Shown here: one piece after another, positions 10,928-22,478 of the stretch
How the letters are laid out: each line of letters opens with the position of its first letter
Numbering within the stretch: the stretch's first letter is position 1
Assembly (NCBI GenBank): GCA_016630955.3
Contig: CM049994.1
Location: 1,116,001 to 1,180,000 of the forward strand
Reading direction: 5' to 3'
Source: Didymella arachidicola
Taxonomy: Eukaryota; Ascomycota; Dothideomycetes; Pleosporales; Didymellaceae
Length of the DNA: 64,000 nucleotides
Program-made: the position numbers and the translations under genes
The notes under the pieces: model-generated
Databases searched by the model: none
Told to the model about the DNA's origin: nothing
The model's input: only the letters and a program-made list of their open reading frames with translations

Positions 10928-11479
10928 GCGTCTCGCCATTATGCCTCTGATTTCGCGTATTTGCCTTGATCATCTCGTATAAGTAAGTAATGGGTTGTCG
11001 TGTATGATACCACATGTGGCACGCAATTCACAGACTCGGACTCTGGCTGTCTGGTAACGTTAGTGCTGCATGGCACGGATATGCTTTCATCTTATGGGTC
11101 GGCGCAATCTGGGTAAAAGTCTTTGTAGTTACGATCAGCCGAAACTGTACGGCATCGTTGTTTAGATTATGTAGCAACGACACTTTTCAAAACCCTCCAT
11201 CGTCGCTGCTCGTGAAATTTCCTCGATCTGGGCTGATCATCCTGCTGAGACGGAAGTATCGAAGAGCGACCATTCTCGACGGCTCGCTTTTGAATTGTCA
11301 CGGCCTTGCGGATTGAAGTGAGTGCACGAATGCAGTCTTATCGATTGTGCATGAGTCGAGCGATGGTGGTGTGACGCAGTTGGTCGGCATCTTTGAAAGT
11401 TTCCAACCACCAAAATTCTTGAGCTCGGCGCAACGCAATTCACACTCAACGATATCGCCATTGTCCAGCCGCGTCCAAC
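10928..11479. other. Intergenic: NSR1 3' end and TPA1 promoter
   Basis: 552 bases between two genes on the same strand. They must hold the NSR1 3' UTR and the TPA1 promoter. I see no gene, repeat or clear motif. Confidence 0.4.
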
Positions 11480-13486
11480 ATGCCGAAGCGCAAGAACCAA
11501 TCGCCTGCCAATGGCAAGGCGAAGAAGAGAGCTATCTCTGACGAGGAGGCGCATAAGAATTTTGACAAGGGCTTGTTCGAGAGCAAGAGACTTGCCGGCT
11601 ACACAAAATATTACGCCGAATCGCAACCGTACGTAGATGGGGATACAAGGTAATTGTTGCTGACAAGCGCCAGATACAAGCATGCTGTCATCAACAAGCT
11701 CGTAGATGATTCATTGCTGCGCAAAGTGCGCGAAGAGATCCGCGAACATATCTCCTTCACGCCCAAGGAGACCGACATCTACAAGATCCACCAGTCCGGC
11801 GATCTCGCGAACCTCGATGGCCTTGACGACTCGGCCCTCAAGCGCTTACCTTCTCTTCTTACCCTCCGCGACTCGCTGTACTCGTCCGCTTTCCGCAAAT
11901 ACCTCTCTTCGATCACAGGCTCCGGGCCGCTGAGTGGAAAGAAGACAGACATGGCTGTCAATGTCTACACACCAGGGTGTCATTTGCTGTGTCACGACGA
12001 TGTCATCGGCAGTCGGCGAGTCAGCTGGATTCTGTACTTGCTGGATCCGGACAAGGTGTGGAAACCTGAGTATGGAGGTGCGCTTCGATTGTACCCTACC
12101 GAGCACAAGAAGACGGAAGACGGCTCTGAGGTTAAAGTTCCGTCACCTGAGTTTTCGCTTGTGATCCCTCCTGCCTGGAATCAGCTGTCCTTCTTCACAG
12201 TCCAGCCTGGAGAGAGCTTCCACGATGTCGAGGAGGTGTACAGGAGGGCCACTGAGGAGATAGAAGAGGATGACGGTGGCCGAGTGCGTATGGCAATTAG
12301 CGGCTGGTTCCACATCCCACAAGCAGGTGAAGAGGGATACGAGGAGGGCCTGGAAGAGAAGCTTGCAGAGAAGAGTTCGCTTGCGCAGTTGCAAGGCGGC
12401 AAAGCAGACGTTTTCGACGAGCCGCAGTCGCATTGGGTCGAGAACCCAGACTGGGAAGAGCAGGCCAAGCAAGATGATGACGACGTTGAACTTACAGAAG
12501 CCGAGATCGATTTCCTCATCAAGTATATGAACCCCAATTACCTCACGCCAGACACAGTCGAGCAGGTGTCAGAAATGTTCCAGGACGAGTCCTCACTACG
12601 ACTCGCCGGCTTCCTGTCCGCCAAGTTCTCTGCACGTCTGCGGACATATCTCGAGTCCAAAGACCACGAAGCCTCACCGAATCTGCCATCAAACCCGCAC
12701 AGCAAAACCGCAAAGGTCGGCATCGCGCGACCACCCCACAAGCAGCGCTATCTATACCGCCAAGCCATACAGCCCATCCCAGCAGACGGCTATCCGGACA
12801 ACAGCGACATGACGCCATACGACGAGCTCGTCGATATTCTCTTCCCGCACCCAGCATTCACAAAATGGATACAGCTCGTGACCGGTGCCACACTCACAAA
12901 GAGCAACATCATCGCGCGTCGCTTCCGCCGCGGCCTCGATTACACGCTCGCCACTGCCTATGAAGAAGAGGAGCCGCAGCTCGAAGTCACACTCGGCATC
13001 ACGCCGTCCAAGGGCTGGGGCGACGCGGACGAAGACGAAGGCGAAGGCGAAGCTGAGGGCGCCGACGAAGCGCCCAAAGAGAACGGGAGCTCAGGCAAAG
13101 GCAAAAGCCAGGGCAAGAAAAACGGTAAAACCGCGCCCAAGAAGAAGGAAGAGGAGGAGGAGGTCGGTGGCTATGAAATGTACATGGCTGGAGAAGATGA
13201 GGACGATGCGCCGTCCGGTGAGCCGTCGACGAGCACGGGTGCAGGCCAGCGACGCAAGGCGAAAGCCGATCCTGCTATCTATAAGAGCGCGGGTGACGAT
13301 GAAGATGACGGAATTTTGTTCAGTCAGCCTGCCGCGTGGAATAATCTGGCGATTGTGCTGAGAGACAAGGGTGTTTTGAGATTTACGAAGTATGTGAGTA
13401 AGAGCGCGAAGGGTGATAGGTGGGATGTCTGCGCTGAGTATGGGGTCGAATTCGGCGACGATGATGAGGAAGACGATGCGGAGTAG
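11480..13486 (+). CDS. TPA1: Prolyl 3,4-dihydroxylase TPA1/OFD1, 653 aa
   Basis: Exons are 11480-11628 and 11674-13486, with a 45-nt intron. The N-terminus has a KRK-type basic stretch. The first double-stranded beta-helix carries the iron ligands His157 and Asp159 (in CHLLCHDDV), a distal His near 233 (GESFHDVEEV) and the 2-oxoglutarate-binding Arg near 255 (RMAISGWFH). A second, catalytically inactive helix fold follows, interrupted by a Glu/Lys-rich insert near residues 500-590. This is the Tpa1/Ofd1 layout. These enzymes hydroxylate a proline of ribosomal protein uS12 (Rps23), and in S. pombe Ofd1 also governs oxygen-dependent turnover of Sre1. Length matches yeast Tpa1 (644 aa). Confidence 0.92.
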
Positions 13487-14396
13487 ACCAAGAGAGCAGA
13501 ACAGATATACGGCAAGATCAGAGCATGGATGCTCCACCAGATCGGATACTTCCCATTGTCTCCCGCAAACCACTGGCTACTCGCACGCCTGTGACACCTT
13601 GTGGAGGCCTGCTTTGTGCAAGCGCAGCACCTGATAGTGAGGAGCACCAACGATAAATATTCCTAAAATAATGCATGGCACCTGCAGTGGAGAGCCATAA
13701 AGATGGCACTGCTTGACATTGATACGGACAATCGCAATGATAGATAGGAAACCACTGAGAACGGGCCTCCAAAGCAGGTTGATAAGAGAAGGGAACAGAT
13801 ACCTGCGGTCGTTGTCACACCCGGGTGGGTACAGGCGCGGTATAAGATCAATGGGGAAGACACATCAGTTCATGCATCAAACTGCATACAGCTGCTCAGA
13901 GACGACCTGTTGTTGGCTGTCGTTGTTGAAGGTACTTTGTAAGTACGGTGACAGCGTCCAGTGGTGATTCCTGGTTGCCTCGCATTGATGTGCAAGATCC
14001 ACCTCGTCAATATGCAGACACTATTAGCTCAATTTTCGTAATGAGCCAGAGCATTCTGTTGCAGCTGCAGTGTTCGGCGAGAATCTTGGGCAGCAGGAGA
14101 CACTGCGCCGCCTCACTTTTCTGAGACGAATGCCCGATCACCGCTTCTCGCCGCGTCCGACTGGCTCGCGAAACCAGACGGTTCATTGGCTTGAGCTTAA
14201 GTCAACGACAAGCAGGTAGGCATTAGAAATTTCCAGTGCATCGCAACCATCGATGAGCCAGTGGATTCAACTTTGAATCCTTCTTTGTGAGAGAAGTAGA
14301 GGTATGGTGTTCAATACACGTCGAGCGTATCGGACGGGTGTTTTGACCGAGTAGTACAGTGCAGGTTTACCACTGCTGAGTTCAACAATGGCTTCT
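13487..14396. other. Intergenic between convergent TPA1 and zinc-finger genes
   Basis: 910 bases between two 3' ends. Only short overlapping open frames without recognisable features occur, and I see no repeat or RNA gene. Confidence 0.35.
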
Positions 14397-15565
14397 TCAA
14401 CCTTTTTCGTCTGGCCGTTTCGATCGTGATTGTCGTGAAGCAAACAGGGTTGAGTGTTTCTTGCCTTCGTGGACTCTCAGTGCATCACCGCGTTTGTACG
14501 CATGGTTGCAACCAGGTACGGCACATCCATGGAGAGGTGTCGCGCCCTCACCATGAACTGTCTGCTTATGACGTGTGAGATTTCGTTTACGAAATTTCCC
14601 AGTGAACGGTGTGTTGCATATCTCGCAGACTAGTCTCTGACTGAACTTCATTAGGCTGCCAATTAGACCACAGGTGCAGAGACCATACCTCGCTTTATTC
14701 GACGGTAGCGATCGCATCGATCGCCTTGAGTTCATCGAGCTGGTACTCTGATGAGATTCGCCTCGTTCCATCACGGTTGAGAAGGGGTCAAGGCTGTGTA
14801 ACTGCTGCATATTAGATCGGTAATCGGAAGGCAGGTGCTCTTCGTGGCCACCGCAATGATACGAATGATCTCGAGCAGGAAATGGGCAGGACTCCATTGC
14901 TTGGGAGGGGATGTTGAAGAGGTGGTGGCGTTCGAGGCTTGCATCGGCAGGCACAGAGACTCCGGGAGGGTATAAGAGACGGAAAAGTGATTCGTGCGCA
15001 ATTGAGCTAGTGAGGCCGTTATCGTCGACTGTAGGGTCACTAGTAATCATAGCACTCGCGTAATCCGTAGCTGGAGGCAAGGTCTGCGCGAACTCGCAAA
15101 GGTCCAGTGCCTGGTAAGAGATTCCGACAGGGACACATTGGGGATCCACTTGCGAAAGAGATGAGCCAAGTGCAGTGCCGTGAACTGAAGCTAACGATCG
15201 ACATGAAGATGAGGCATGATGCCCACCACTCCAGATTGGAGCAGTGAATCCTGGCCATAGGGTGTTGCTGCAAAGGGTTGGTCCATATGGGAGGTGTTCA
15301 GTGTTGGAAACATTTTCGAAGTTCCAGCCTGGTTGAGGTTGGTCAATTATGAGCTAGGTCTTTGTTAGTATATTGTTCTCAAAAGTCGGTCGAAGGGATG
15401 ATGACATACACAACTTGCAGACTCATCTAGCTCAGCGAACGCGTCAGCCCTGTAGACTTTCTCAGTTCCAGGTACATCTCCGCTGGTGAAAGGCAGCGGA
15501 TGCTTCCAGCTATCGTCGTAGTGTTCACTGGATGCCGAGCCTTCGTATTCTAACGGTGAGGACAT
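14397..15565 (-). CDS. C2H2 zinc-finger protein, 370 aa
   Basis: Exons are 15565-15410 and 15353-14397. The 56-nt intron has a GTATGT donor, an ATACTAAC branch site and a TAG acceptor. Residues 1-290 are low in order and Ser/Pro/His-rich. Two zinc fingers lie near the C-terminus: CEICNTPFTGKFRKRNLTRH (about 295-319) and CAVPGCNHAYKRGDALRVHE (about 329-352). The second has the CX4C spacing seen in many fungal paired fingers. The tail is basic (SRQSRSKRPDEKG). A sequence-specific transcription factor is the natural inference; no target can be named. The 1.77-kb non-coding region upstream suggests an elaborate promoter. Confidence 0.82.
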
Positions 15566-17332
15566 CTCAAGCTACGGGTGTAGATACGGCGGCAAAAGAA
15601 ATCCAAAATCGAGGCATCGTAGCAGCTTATGGGCCGCACAAATGAGGCCAGTCGAGAAGGGTAATCGCAAGAATTGGACAGAATTACTCTGTCTTCAGCA
15701 TTGCCCCTCGCCTCACTTCAGAGCGTGCTCTAGCTGCAGGATGGACTGGAACGTATCAACTGCCTTTTCGACCCCCCGAGGGCAACAGTGCTGGACATGC
15801 AGTCATCTCGAATCGTTCAGCCTCGAGAACTGCCAGCAACGTCTTGAGAACGTAGTGTACGTGTATGCTTGATACAGGTCAGAGCAAGTACGGTAAGCTG
15901 CTGCGACCAGAAAGGCGTCAAGGACAAGAGTCGGACGTGACAATTTGCTGAAAACGCAAGCGATAACGCGGAGCCCTGCACAACTGTGGGGGTGCGCAGG
16001 TCGGATACGTCGATCGCTGCCAGTGTTGCGTCAGAAAGCCTCAAGCCCACCTCACCACCATCCATGTGCGACTTCCGGTCAATCTGCGCGTCTCGCAAAG
16101 TTATTGGAAGACCTGATGTCTGTCGAGGATCATGCGCCTGCAACATCGTCCGGGGTTGATACCGTCTTTGTGCAGCCCTCGAGCGAAAAAGAACTTGTGG
16201 CGCCTTGCCCCCTGGTGCAGCGGTTGCCTCTTGACCAGCTAGGTAGACCGACACTTGCACTGGCAGAGCTCTGCTTCTCGTTGAAGGTGCCGGAAGCCGT
16301 GAGACCGCGTGGAGTCGCGCAGGTTCGTGATCTCGCCGCTTCCTCCCCACTGTCAAACACCAACACGCAGCCGACAGCTTCGGGATGCGTATACGACAGA
16401 GCTTAGAAATGGCGAGCGGACCATGTGTCTGGGAGAGGCTGATGCAAGTACGCTGCTGATGCGTGTTCAAGATGGCCCTGTCTGTCATCGACCATTTCGT
16501 GCAGGCTAGCCCCGACACGTACCGCGCTAAGCGATTCCCTGTGAAGGACCTTGCGGGCCACTGTGGTCCGGCACAAAGCTCGCCTACGAGTCCGCTCAAG
16601 CAGGCAAATGATGGATAACCTATCGTTTCGGCCGTCGTGCAACGCCATGATGATGAGATTCAGGCAACCAACAAAGCCATCCAAAAATCGAGAAATGTGA
16701 CAGCCTACAGCTTGTAAGACAAAGTCCAATAGCTTTGGTCCCGCGATGTCGCACATCAGTAGTCTTATACTATGGTTGGGCGCAAAGTGCAGAATTGATG
16801 CTTGGGTCGTTATGCAGCTTCGCGAGCACGTTGCTCCTCGAAATCGCAGCTCGATCTTTGCTCTGCCAACCTCGTGTCAACACGTCGCCTGGCAGTAATG
16901 AAGCCGACTTCTTCAGGCATTCATGCATGCCAGCACAACAGAAAGTGCAAACAAGTAACGTATCGGCGTCGTTGGCAACCCACCTTTGCCTTGCGCTGGT
17001 CTCGAAGCGGCATCTACATCCAGTGTACACATTATCACCGCAGAAAGAAGGCAAATTACGCGCTGCGCAGAGATTCCGCCTCACATCGGCATGAAAACCA
17101 CATCCGTCACGACAAAGTACATAGCCGCAGCAATGTAGGTGCCGTCGGTGGGTTGACACGTTTGAGATTAGCACGACACAATCAAATACTCGTGTATAGA
17201 ACCTGGGACGGAATGCCACTTCACTGACTATGCATATGGCTTGAAGTGTGCAAGGTCGAAGTTTGGAGTGTCATAATATGCAATGATAACTAAGCGGACA
17301 CGATGCTCGTACATCTCACGGAATAAACAGCC
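15566..17332. other. Long intergenic region upstream of the zinc-finger gene
   Basis: 1.77 kb between the zinc-finger start and the reductase 3' end. Several short open frames overlap on both strands, but none has an ATG-led, recognisable protein. It may be promoter or non-coding RNA sequence; I see no repeats or tRNA. Confidence 0.35.
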
Positions 17333-18423
17333 TCACAACTTCGACTTCGCATCCTCCGGTTTCGCAACTTCCACCAGTGTCTTGCCGGTGTTCTTGCCCT
17401 CAAATAGGCCCACCAAAGCGTTCTCCGCATTCGAAATGCCACCCTTGATGACTGTCTCTTTCCTCTTGAGCTTGCCTTCTGACAGCCATTGAGCGAGCTC
17501 CTTCCTCGCCGCAGCGTACTTGTCCGCGTAATCGAAAACAATGAAGCCTTGCATGCGAATGCGCATCGAGATGATCATGAGGTAATTCTGTCTTCATTAG
17601 CGCAGCCCCCTGCAGATTGGCGGGGATCACATACCGAAGGACCCTGAGGCTTTTTGTTGTTGTACTCGCTGATAGCACCGCACATGACGAAACGAGCGAA
17701 CGGCTTCGCCCTGGAGAGTGCCATGTCGAGGATCTCCCCACCAACGTTGTCGAAGTAGACATCGATGAGACCCTTGGTCGCGGCCCTGAACTTGTCCTTG
17801 AACTGAGGATCCTTGTAGTTCAGCGCCTCATCGAAGCCAAGCTCTTCCTTCAGCCACGCGACCTTGCTGTCCTCACCGGCAAGCCCCAATACCTTTGCAC
17901 CTTTCAACTTCGCGATCTGCCCAACAACAGTTCCCGTTGCGCCAGCAGCACCCGAAACCACAACGAAATCGCCGGCCTTGACTTGGCCGACCTCAGTGAT
18001 GCCGAAGTACGCCGTCAGACCTGTCATACCCAGGCAACTGAGCGCATCGGTCGGCACAGCACCATTGGGCAGGTCCAAGAACTCAACATCCTTCTCCTGT
18101 AATACTGCATATTCAGACCACCCGCACATGCCGCTCGCATATGTGCCAACGGGGAATTTCTTGCTCTTCGAAGCAACAATCAGACCAATGCCACTGCCGC
18201 GCATCACAGCGCCGATCTTGACAGGTGGGATGTAGGATCGTGTGGGATTCAGCCAGCCCCGCATCGCAGGGTCTAAACTCAGGTAGAGCGTCTGGAAGAG
18301 GACCTCGCCATCATTGAGAGACGAAGCAGAAGGGATACTGTGCTGCTTTGACTCGAAGGTCTTGCCTGCGATGATTGCGTCTGTAGGCCTCTCCTTAAGA
18401 TGGACGGATGTGTAGGACGGCAT
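17333..18423 (-). CDS. NADP-dependent medium-chain reductase with C-terminal SKL (peroxisomal), 347 aa
   Basis: Exons are 18423-17635 and 17587-17333, with a 47-nt intron (GTATGT, GCTAATG branch, CAG). It belongs to the zinc-free medium-chain dehydrogenase/reductase group of leukotriene B4 12-hydroxydehydrogenase/prostaglandin reductase type. The evidence is 'LSLDPAMRGWL', the cofactor loop VVSGAAGATGTVVGQIAK, 'DVYFDNVGGEILD' and 'CGAISEYN'. Such enzymes reduce the C=C bond of alpha,beta-unsaturated carbonyls with NADPH. The protein ends in AKSKL, a canonical peroxisomal targeting signal type 1. A role on unsaturated fatty-acid or lipid-aldehyde intermediates in peroxisomes is therefore inferred. 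Confidence 0.9.
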
Positions 18424-18791
18424 GCTGATGGATCTCTGAAAGAGTATGACGTGGAAGCGATGGATTACTATTGCTTCTGCCAAGCAATGGTTGAGAGAGG
18501 AGTCGACGCGTTCAGTCAGTCACACACTGGGGATCTCCAACTTTTGAAGGCCCTTCAAGAGTTTCGGCCGTATCAACAGATTGCGTTACTTGTGCCAGTG
18601 TCATGTTCGTGGGGTTGAATCGCGGAGAAGCTGGGCCTCGGAGACCTCGGTAAGTGCGGCGCTACTGCCCGATTTGGCTGGTCTCCGTGAAGTGACTTTC
18701 AGCCTCAACGTCTCTGCGGTGAGAACAGTGTCGTGTCATACCTCGATGCCAGAAGATTTGGGCATCCACTCCAACGCAACGTATTTTGGTC
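18424..18791. other. Intergenic, reductase promoter and HET gene 3' side
   Basis: 368 bases that must carry the reductase promoter and the 3' flank of the HET gene. I see nothing else in it. Confidence 0.35.
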
Positions 18792-21119
18792 CTAGACAAG
18801 GGAGATCCACCTACACTTTGCTGCAGCTACGAAAGGATTTTTGTCCATCATACCGTGCACATAGCAGTTGCCAACAATCTCGTAACTATCGTCATAGGCT
18901 GGATGACGCTTCCGCAATACAAACGGTGTCCGCCCGCCCTCAAGAACGAATATCTCATCGTAGGGTGTGGTGTCCGCAGGACCTAGACCCACGACGTTTT
19001 TGCCTACTAGCAGACGTCGAGAGAGGGTTGCCGCCATAATGGATTCATCGACAATCGACACACCCTTCCTAGTCAGGTCCATTGTATCGATACCGGACTT
19101 TAGGATATTCTCTCTCACCCGCGTGAGCAGATCGATCCACGGTCCATCTTGTTTGAAGTCGCTGTTATCGTCGAGAAAATGATACCGTTTAAGGCTGTCA
19201 TCCTCGGCGAACCTCAACAAGCTACTGATTTCACGTTCGTGACGTTCACATGCATATTCTGCTAGGTCTTTAGGCATGTCTTGTCTTGCTGCGGGACCCG
19301 TCGGACCGTAAGTTTGGCCACATTGGAAGGAATCGAAAGCAGCTCTATCGAATAGTGTTAATCCTGGCCACAGCAGTTGTATGATTCTGTGAGCTTGCCC
19401 GGCCCGGGACCAAAATCCGTCTTCCTCCCAGGAGTATAAGGAACTGAATGGTGATCTTTCAGATTGGCCCACCCAATTCAGGAAGTGACCTTCGTCCTCG
19501 GGAGATGCCCGCCGAACTGAAGAGGGACTTTTGGGGTCATTGATGACATCCGCACAAAATAACACCCCAAAGTTCCCGAACTCAACGGTGTCTCTCCGCA
19601 TGATTCTCTTTCTCGAGTCCAAAAAAGAGCGGACCATGCGCCACCACTTTGTGAGTGTTTCTCTGCAAAAGCGTGCATCGTCACCCCACATGACTTCGCC
19701 CACTTGTTGTACCATATCCAACGGGGAAGCTATAATGCTTATACTTCGCGCACCTAGTGGTCGTACTACTTTTTCAAGTGGACTTCGAGCGGGGCAAGCA
19801 TTGTAGAGCTTTGCAGCCTCAGTCCGAATGCTGTAAGTTTGACTGCCTGGGGCGCTCCAATCTGGGACCCATGAAGGTAGGTCGTCTCGAAACTTTCGGC
19901 CGAGATCCGTACTAAAGAAAGACAGCCCTGACATATATATGCAGTATAAGGTCGCCTTGCAGTACACATCAACCACATCCTGTGAGTAGTCTGGTACAAT
20001 GGGTTCAGGGTGGTGGCAGTATATTGGCCTGTTCGTAGACTGAATCTTGCATTTGCGGTCGTGATCGTCCTCAACAAGACTGAGGAGCGCGAACACCTTG
20101 TCTCGAGGATCAGAGGCTTTCCTATTCCTGAACTTGCACAATAGATCTAGCAGAGGGGTAGAGTTTGGAAATCTACCCATTCGCAGCTCATTGATGTCGA
20201 TAATCCTTTGACTGAAGTCGTCGAGGACTTTGATTTGATCTCGTGGCAGCAAGGCGGAAAAGGCGGAGCAACAAGTAGAACTGTGACGAGAGTAGTACAG
20301 TGCAGCGCAGGACAATATCTCCCAGTTAATAGAGAACAGGCCGTACACAAGTTCCACCTGACGAGGCGCTGCTATCTCCTGGATGACCCAGATCCTGCTC
20401 CACCAGGGCGTGAACGGAGGATGCATGAAACGCCGAAGTGTTTCTACCAGATGTGCAATTCCCTCAAGAACGATATCTGTGGTAGTTCCATTTTTCGTGT
20501 ATAGTAATTCTGGCCCCAATCCTAGCGTTTCGTAAAAACATTTATTCGCACTCAAGTTCTGTATGAAGCTGAACACCCTGGAAACATTGAATCTTTGGTT
20601 TAATATCTCCTCTCTGGTGGGCAAGGCTTCGTCCAGTACGCGACTCCCCAGTTGATTAAAATTGACGACGCCTGTCGATGGTCGTGTACGGGCGTCATCA
20701 ATACCATTTCCAAGGTACACAATGCCCTTCTCACAACTTTGGTAGATATTGCCCATGAGTCGCACCTGCTGAGTTCGCTCTTCCAAGTCGTCTTGGTTGA
20801 TGCACAAGGCGTCCACCCAGAGTGTCAACCCCAGTTTGTTGTCCTCTCGTAAGTGCCGCAGGGCGCTCTCCAGATTGACAGTCGTGGGGTACGATAGGCT
20901 GTTTATGGCGATCGATCGTGTTTTTCTCGTAGATCCCCATACGTAGGACAGAGCTTGGTATCGTGCAGTCGTCTGAATCGCGTTGAACAGCCTGCAACGA
21001 ATGGGATCTTCCCAAGTGCCAGGCAGCAGCTCGATCAATCGTATTTCACCAGATCGCAGGCGCGCACCAGGGTATCGAACTAGCCCAGTATCTGCAGCTC
21101 GAGAGGGCGCCAGAAACAT
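18792..21119 (-). CDS. HET-domain (heterokaryon incompatibility) protein, 775 aa
   Basis: A single exon. The open frame extends 41 codons further upstream, but without an ATG, so I take the ATG at 21119 (MFLAPSRAAD). The HET domain spans about residues 50-270 with its landmark blocks: YQALSYVWGS near 54-63, LWVDALCINQDDLEER near 100-115 followed by QVRLMGNIYQSCEKGIVYLG, and WWSRIWVIQEIAAPRQVELV. The remainder (residues about 300-775) has the helical content usual for large fungal HET proteins, with no second recognisable domain. HET proteins trigger regulated cell death on non-self fusion in some species, but most family members are untested. Confidence 0.9.
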   Translation of the reverse strand: MFLAPSRAADTGLVRYPGARLRSGEIRLIELLPGTWEDPIRCRLFNAIQTTARYQALSYVWGSTRKTRSIAINSLSYPTTVNLESALRHLREDNKLGLTLWVDALCINQDDLEERTQQVRLMGNIYQSCEKGIVYLGNGIDDARTRPSTGVVNFNQLGSRVLDEALPTREEILNQRFNVSRVFSFIQNLSANKCFYETLGLGPELLYTKNGTTTDIVLEGIAHLVETLRRFMHPPFTPWWSRIWVIQEIAAPRQVELVYGLFSINWEILSCAALYYSRHSSTCCSAFSALLPRDQIKVLDDFSQRIIDINELRMGRFPNSTPLLDLLCKFRNRKASDPRDKVFALLSLVEDDHDRKCKIQSTNRPIYCHHPEPIVPDYSQDVVDVYCKATLYCIYMSGLSFFSTDLGRKFRDDLPSWVPDWSAPGSQTYSIRTEAAKLYNACPARSPLEKVVRPLGARSISIIASPLDMVQQVGEVMWGDDARFCRETLTKWWRMVRSFLDSRKRIMRRDTVEFGNFGVLFCADVINDPKSPSSVRRASPEDEGHFLNWVGQSERSPFSSLYSWEEDGFWSRAGQAHRIIQLLWPGLTLFDRAAFDSFQCGQTYGPTGPAARQDMPKDLAEYACERHEREISSLLRFAEDDSLKRYHFLDDNSDFKQDGPWIDLLTRVRENILKSGIDTMDLTRKGVSIVDESIMAATLSRRLLVGKNVVGLGPADTTPYDEIFVLEGGRTPFVLRKRHPAYDDSYEIVGNCYVHGMMDKNPFVAAAKCRWISLV

Positions 21120-21371
21120 TTTGGCGACAGGGGAGCTGGCGATGGGGATGGCAGACTGCGATTGCACAACTGACAAGAAGAGGTAGTGTCGACTCAGCCT
21201 CGTTGTATATGCACGCTTACGAAAGGCTGCAGCTGCGCTCAACGCGGCCTGATCCGCATGGAGAACCGCACAGCATCTGGTGACAAGGATGGAAATGAAG
21301 CTGTATGATTACGTGCAAAATATATACATGGACATCATCGCGTAGAAGCGCTACAGAAAACGGAAAGAAGA

Positions 21372-22478
21372 CTAGTGAGCCATAGCCTTTCCAATCTCAC
21401 TCTCCCAGTTGTACGCCCTCTCAAATCCATTCGAGTGTGTCTGATAGTCAGTCATGGCCTGGATGACCTCGTCTCTCGATGTGACAACAAAAGGCCCATA
21501 CTGAACAATAGGCTGATCAAGCGGCAGACCGGCAACCAAAATGAACCTTGACTCCTTCTCTGCGCCTTCCTCGACCGAAGCCTCGATGCTGTCACCGTCC
21601 TTCTCGAATACAACGTTGTGGTATTGCTCAATCGGTCGCGATTCGCCGCCGGTGGAGAAAGTAGTGGTTCCGTTCAGGAGGTAGGCGAATGCGTTCCAGC
21701 CCTTGGGCAGCGACTGCTTGACGGAGCCGCCAGGCTGGACTGTGAAGTCAAGGAGCCACACGGGTGTGTATGCCAGCTCCTTCAAGGACTCTGTACCGTA
21801 GGCCAAACCAGAAATGACCTTGACTTTGACCTTGCCGTCCTCTGATGTAGCATGTGGAATCTCCTGGGCCTTCAAGTCACGGTATCTCGGCTCGCAGGAT
21901 TTGAGCTCCTTGGGCAGATCTACCCAGAGTTGCATACCAACGTTTGCCTGGCCGTTCTTGTTCTCGTGGGGCATCTCTGCATGCACAATGCCGCGACCAG
22001 CGGTCATGAACTGTAGGTCACCCTCCTCAATTGTGCCCTTATGTCCAGCGAAGTCTTCGTGGTCTACAGCGCCAGAGAGCAGGTATGTGATGGTCTCTTG
22101 GCCGCGATGGGGGTGGTCGGGGAACCCGGCGCCGACTGGGATCTGGAAGTGATCCAGCATGAGGAAGGGCGAGAAGTTTCGGAGCTTAGGTGTGCCGACA
22201 GAGCGGCGGACTTTCGCGCCTGCGCCCTCGGACTGCTCGACAGCAAGGAAGGACTTCGCAATCTTGCGGGGTGCTGTGGTGGTGAACTGCTCATCTGGGA
22301 TGACGGGCAACCCACGGAACATAGTGTTCGAAGCCATATCTGCGGAGGAAGTCGTGAAGTTGCGTGTGGGTGTGAAGTGTTCTGTCAAGCGTGTGAAGCG
22401 CGAGAGCATATATGGGTTGTTGTAGATTGCAGCTGCGATTGCGATGATGGCGAAAAAGATAGAGGAGAGCGTCTTCAT
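21372..22478 (-). CDS. Pirin-like bicupin with N-terminal hydrophobic leader, 368 aa
   Basis: A single exon. Residues from about 55 form a complete pirin fold. The metal-binding set is in 'FPDHPHRGQETITYLLSG' and 'GRGIVHAEMP' (His, His, His, Glu), and the second cupin ends with 'PIVQYGPFVVTSRDEVIQA'. Pirins are iron-binding nuclear or cytosolic proteins; some have quercetinase activity. Unusually, the first about 50 residues consist of a hydrophobic stretch (SSIFFAIIAIAAAIY) followed by an Arg/Thr/Ser-rich segment. This could be a signal anchor or a mitochondrial presequence. A shorter form starting at Met48 or Met53 would be a conventional pirin. Confidence 0.9.
   Translation of the reverse strand: MKTLSSIFFAIIAIAAAIYNNPYMLSRFTRLTEHFTPTRNFTTSSADMASNTMFRGLPVIPDEQFTTTAPRKIAKSFLAVEQSEGAGAKVRRSVGTPKLRNFSPFLMLDHFQIPVGAGFPDHPHRGQETITYLLSGAVDHEDFAGHKGTIEEGDLQFMTAGRGIVHAEMPHENKNGQANVGMQLWVDLPKELKSCEPRYRDLKAQEIPHATSEDGKVKVKVISGLAYGTESLKELAYTPVWLLDFTVQPGGSVKQSLPKGWNAFAYLLNGTTTFSTGGESRPIEQYHNVVFEKDGDSIEASVEEGAEKESRFILVAGLPLDQPIVQYGPFVVTSRDEVIQAMTDYQTHSNGFERAYNWESEIGKAMAH

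Noticed and set aside
15817..16599. 260-codon minus-strand open frame
   Set aside because: Does not begin with ATG, has no protein-like segments and overlaps a long + frame; judged chance.
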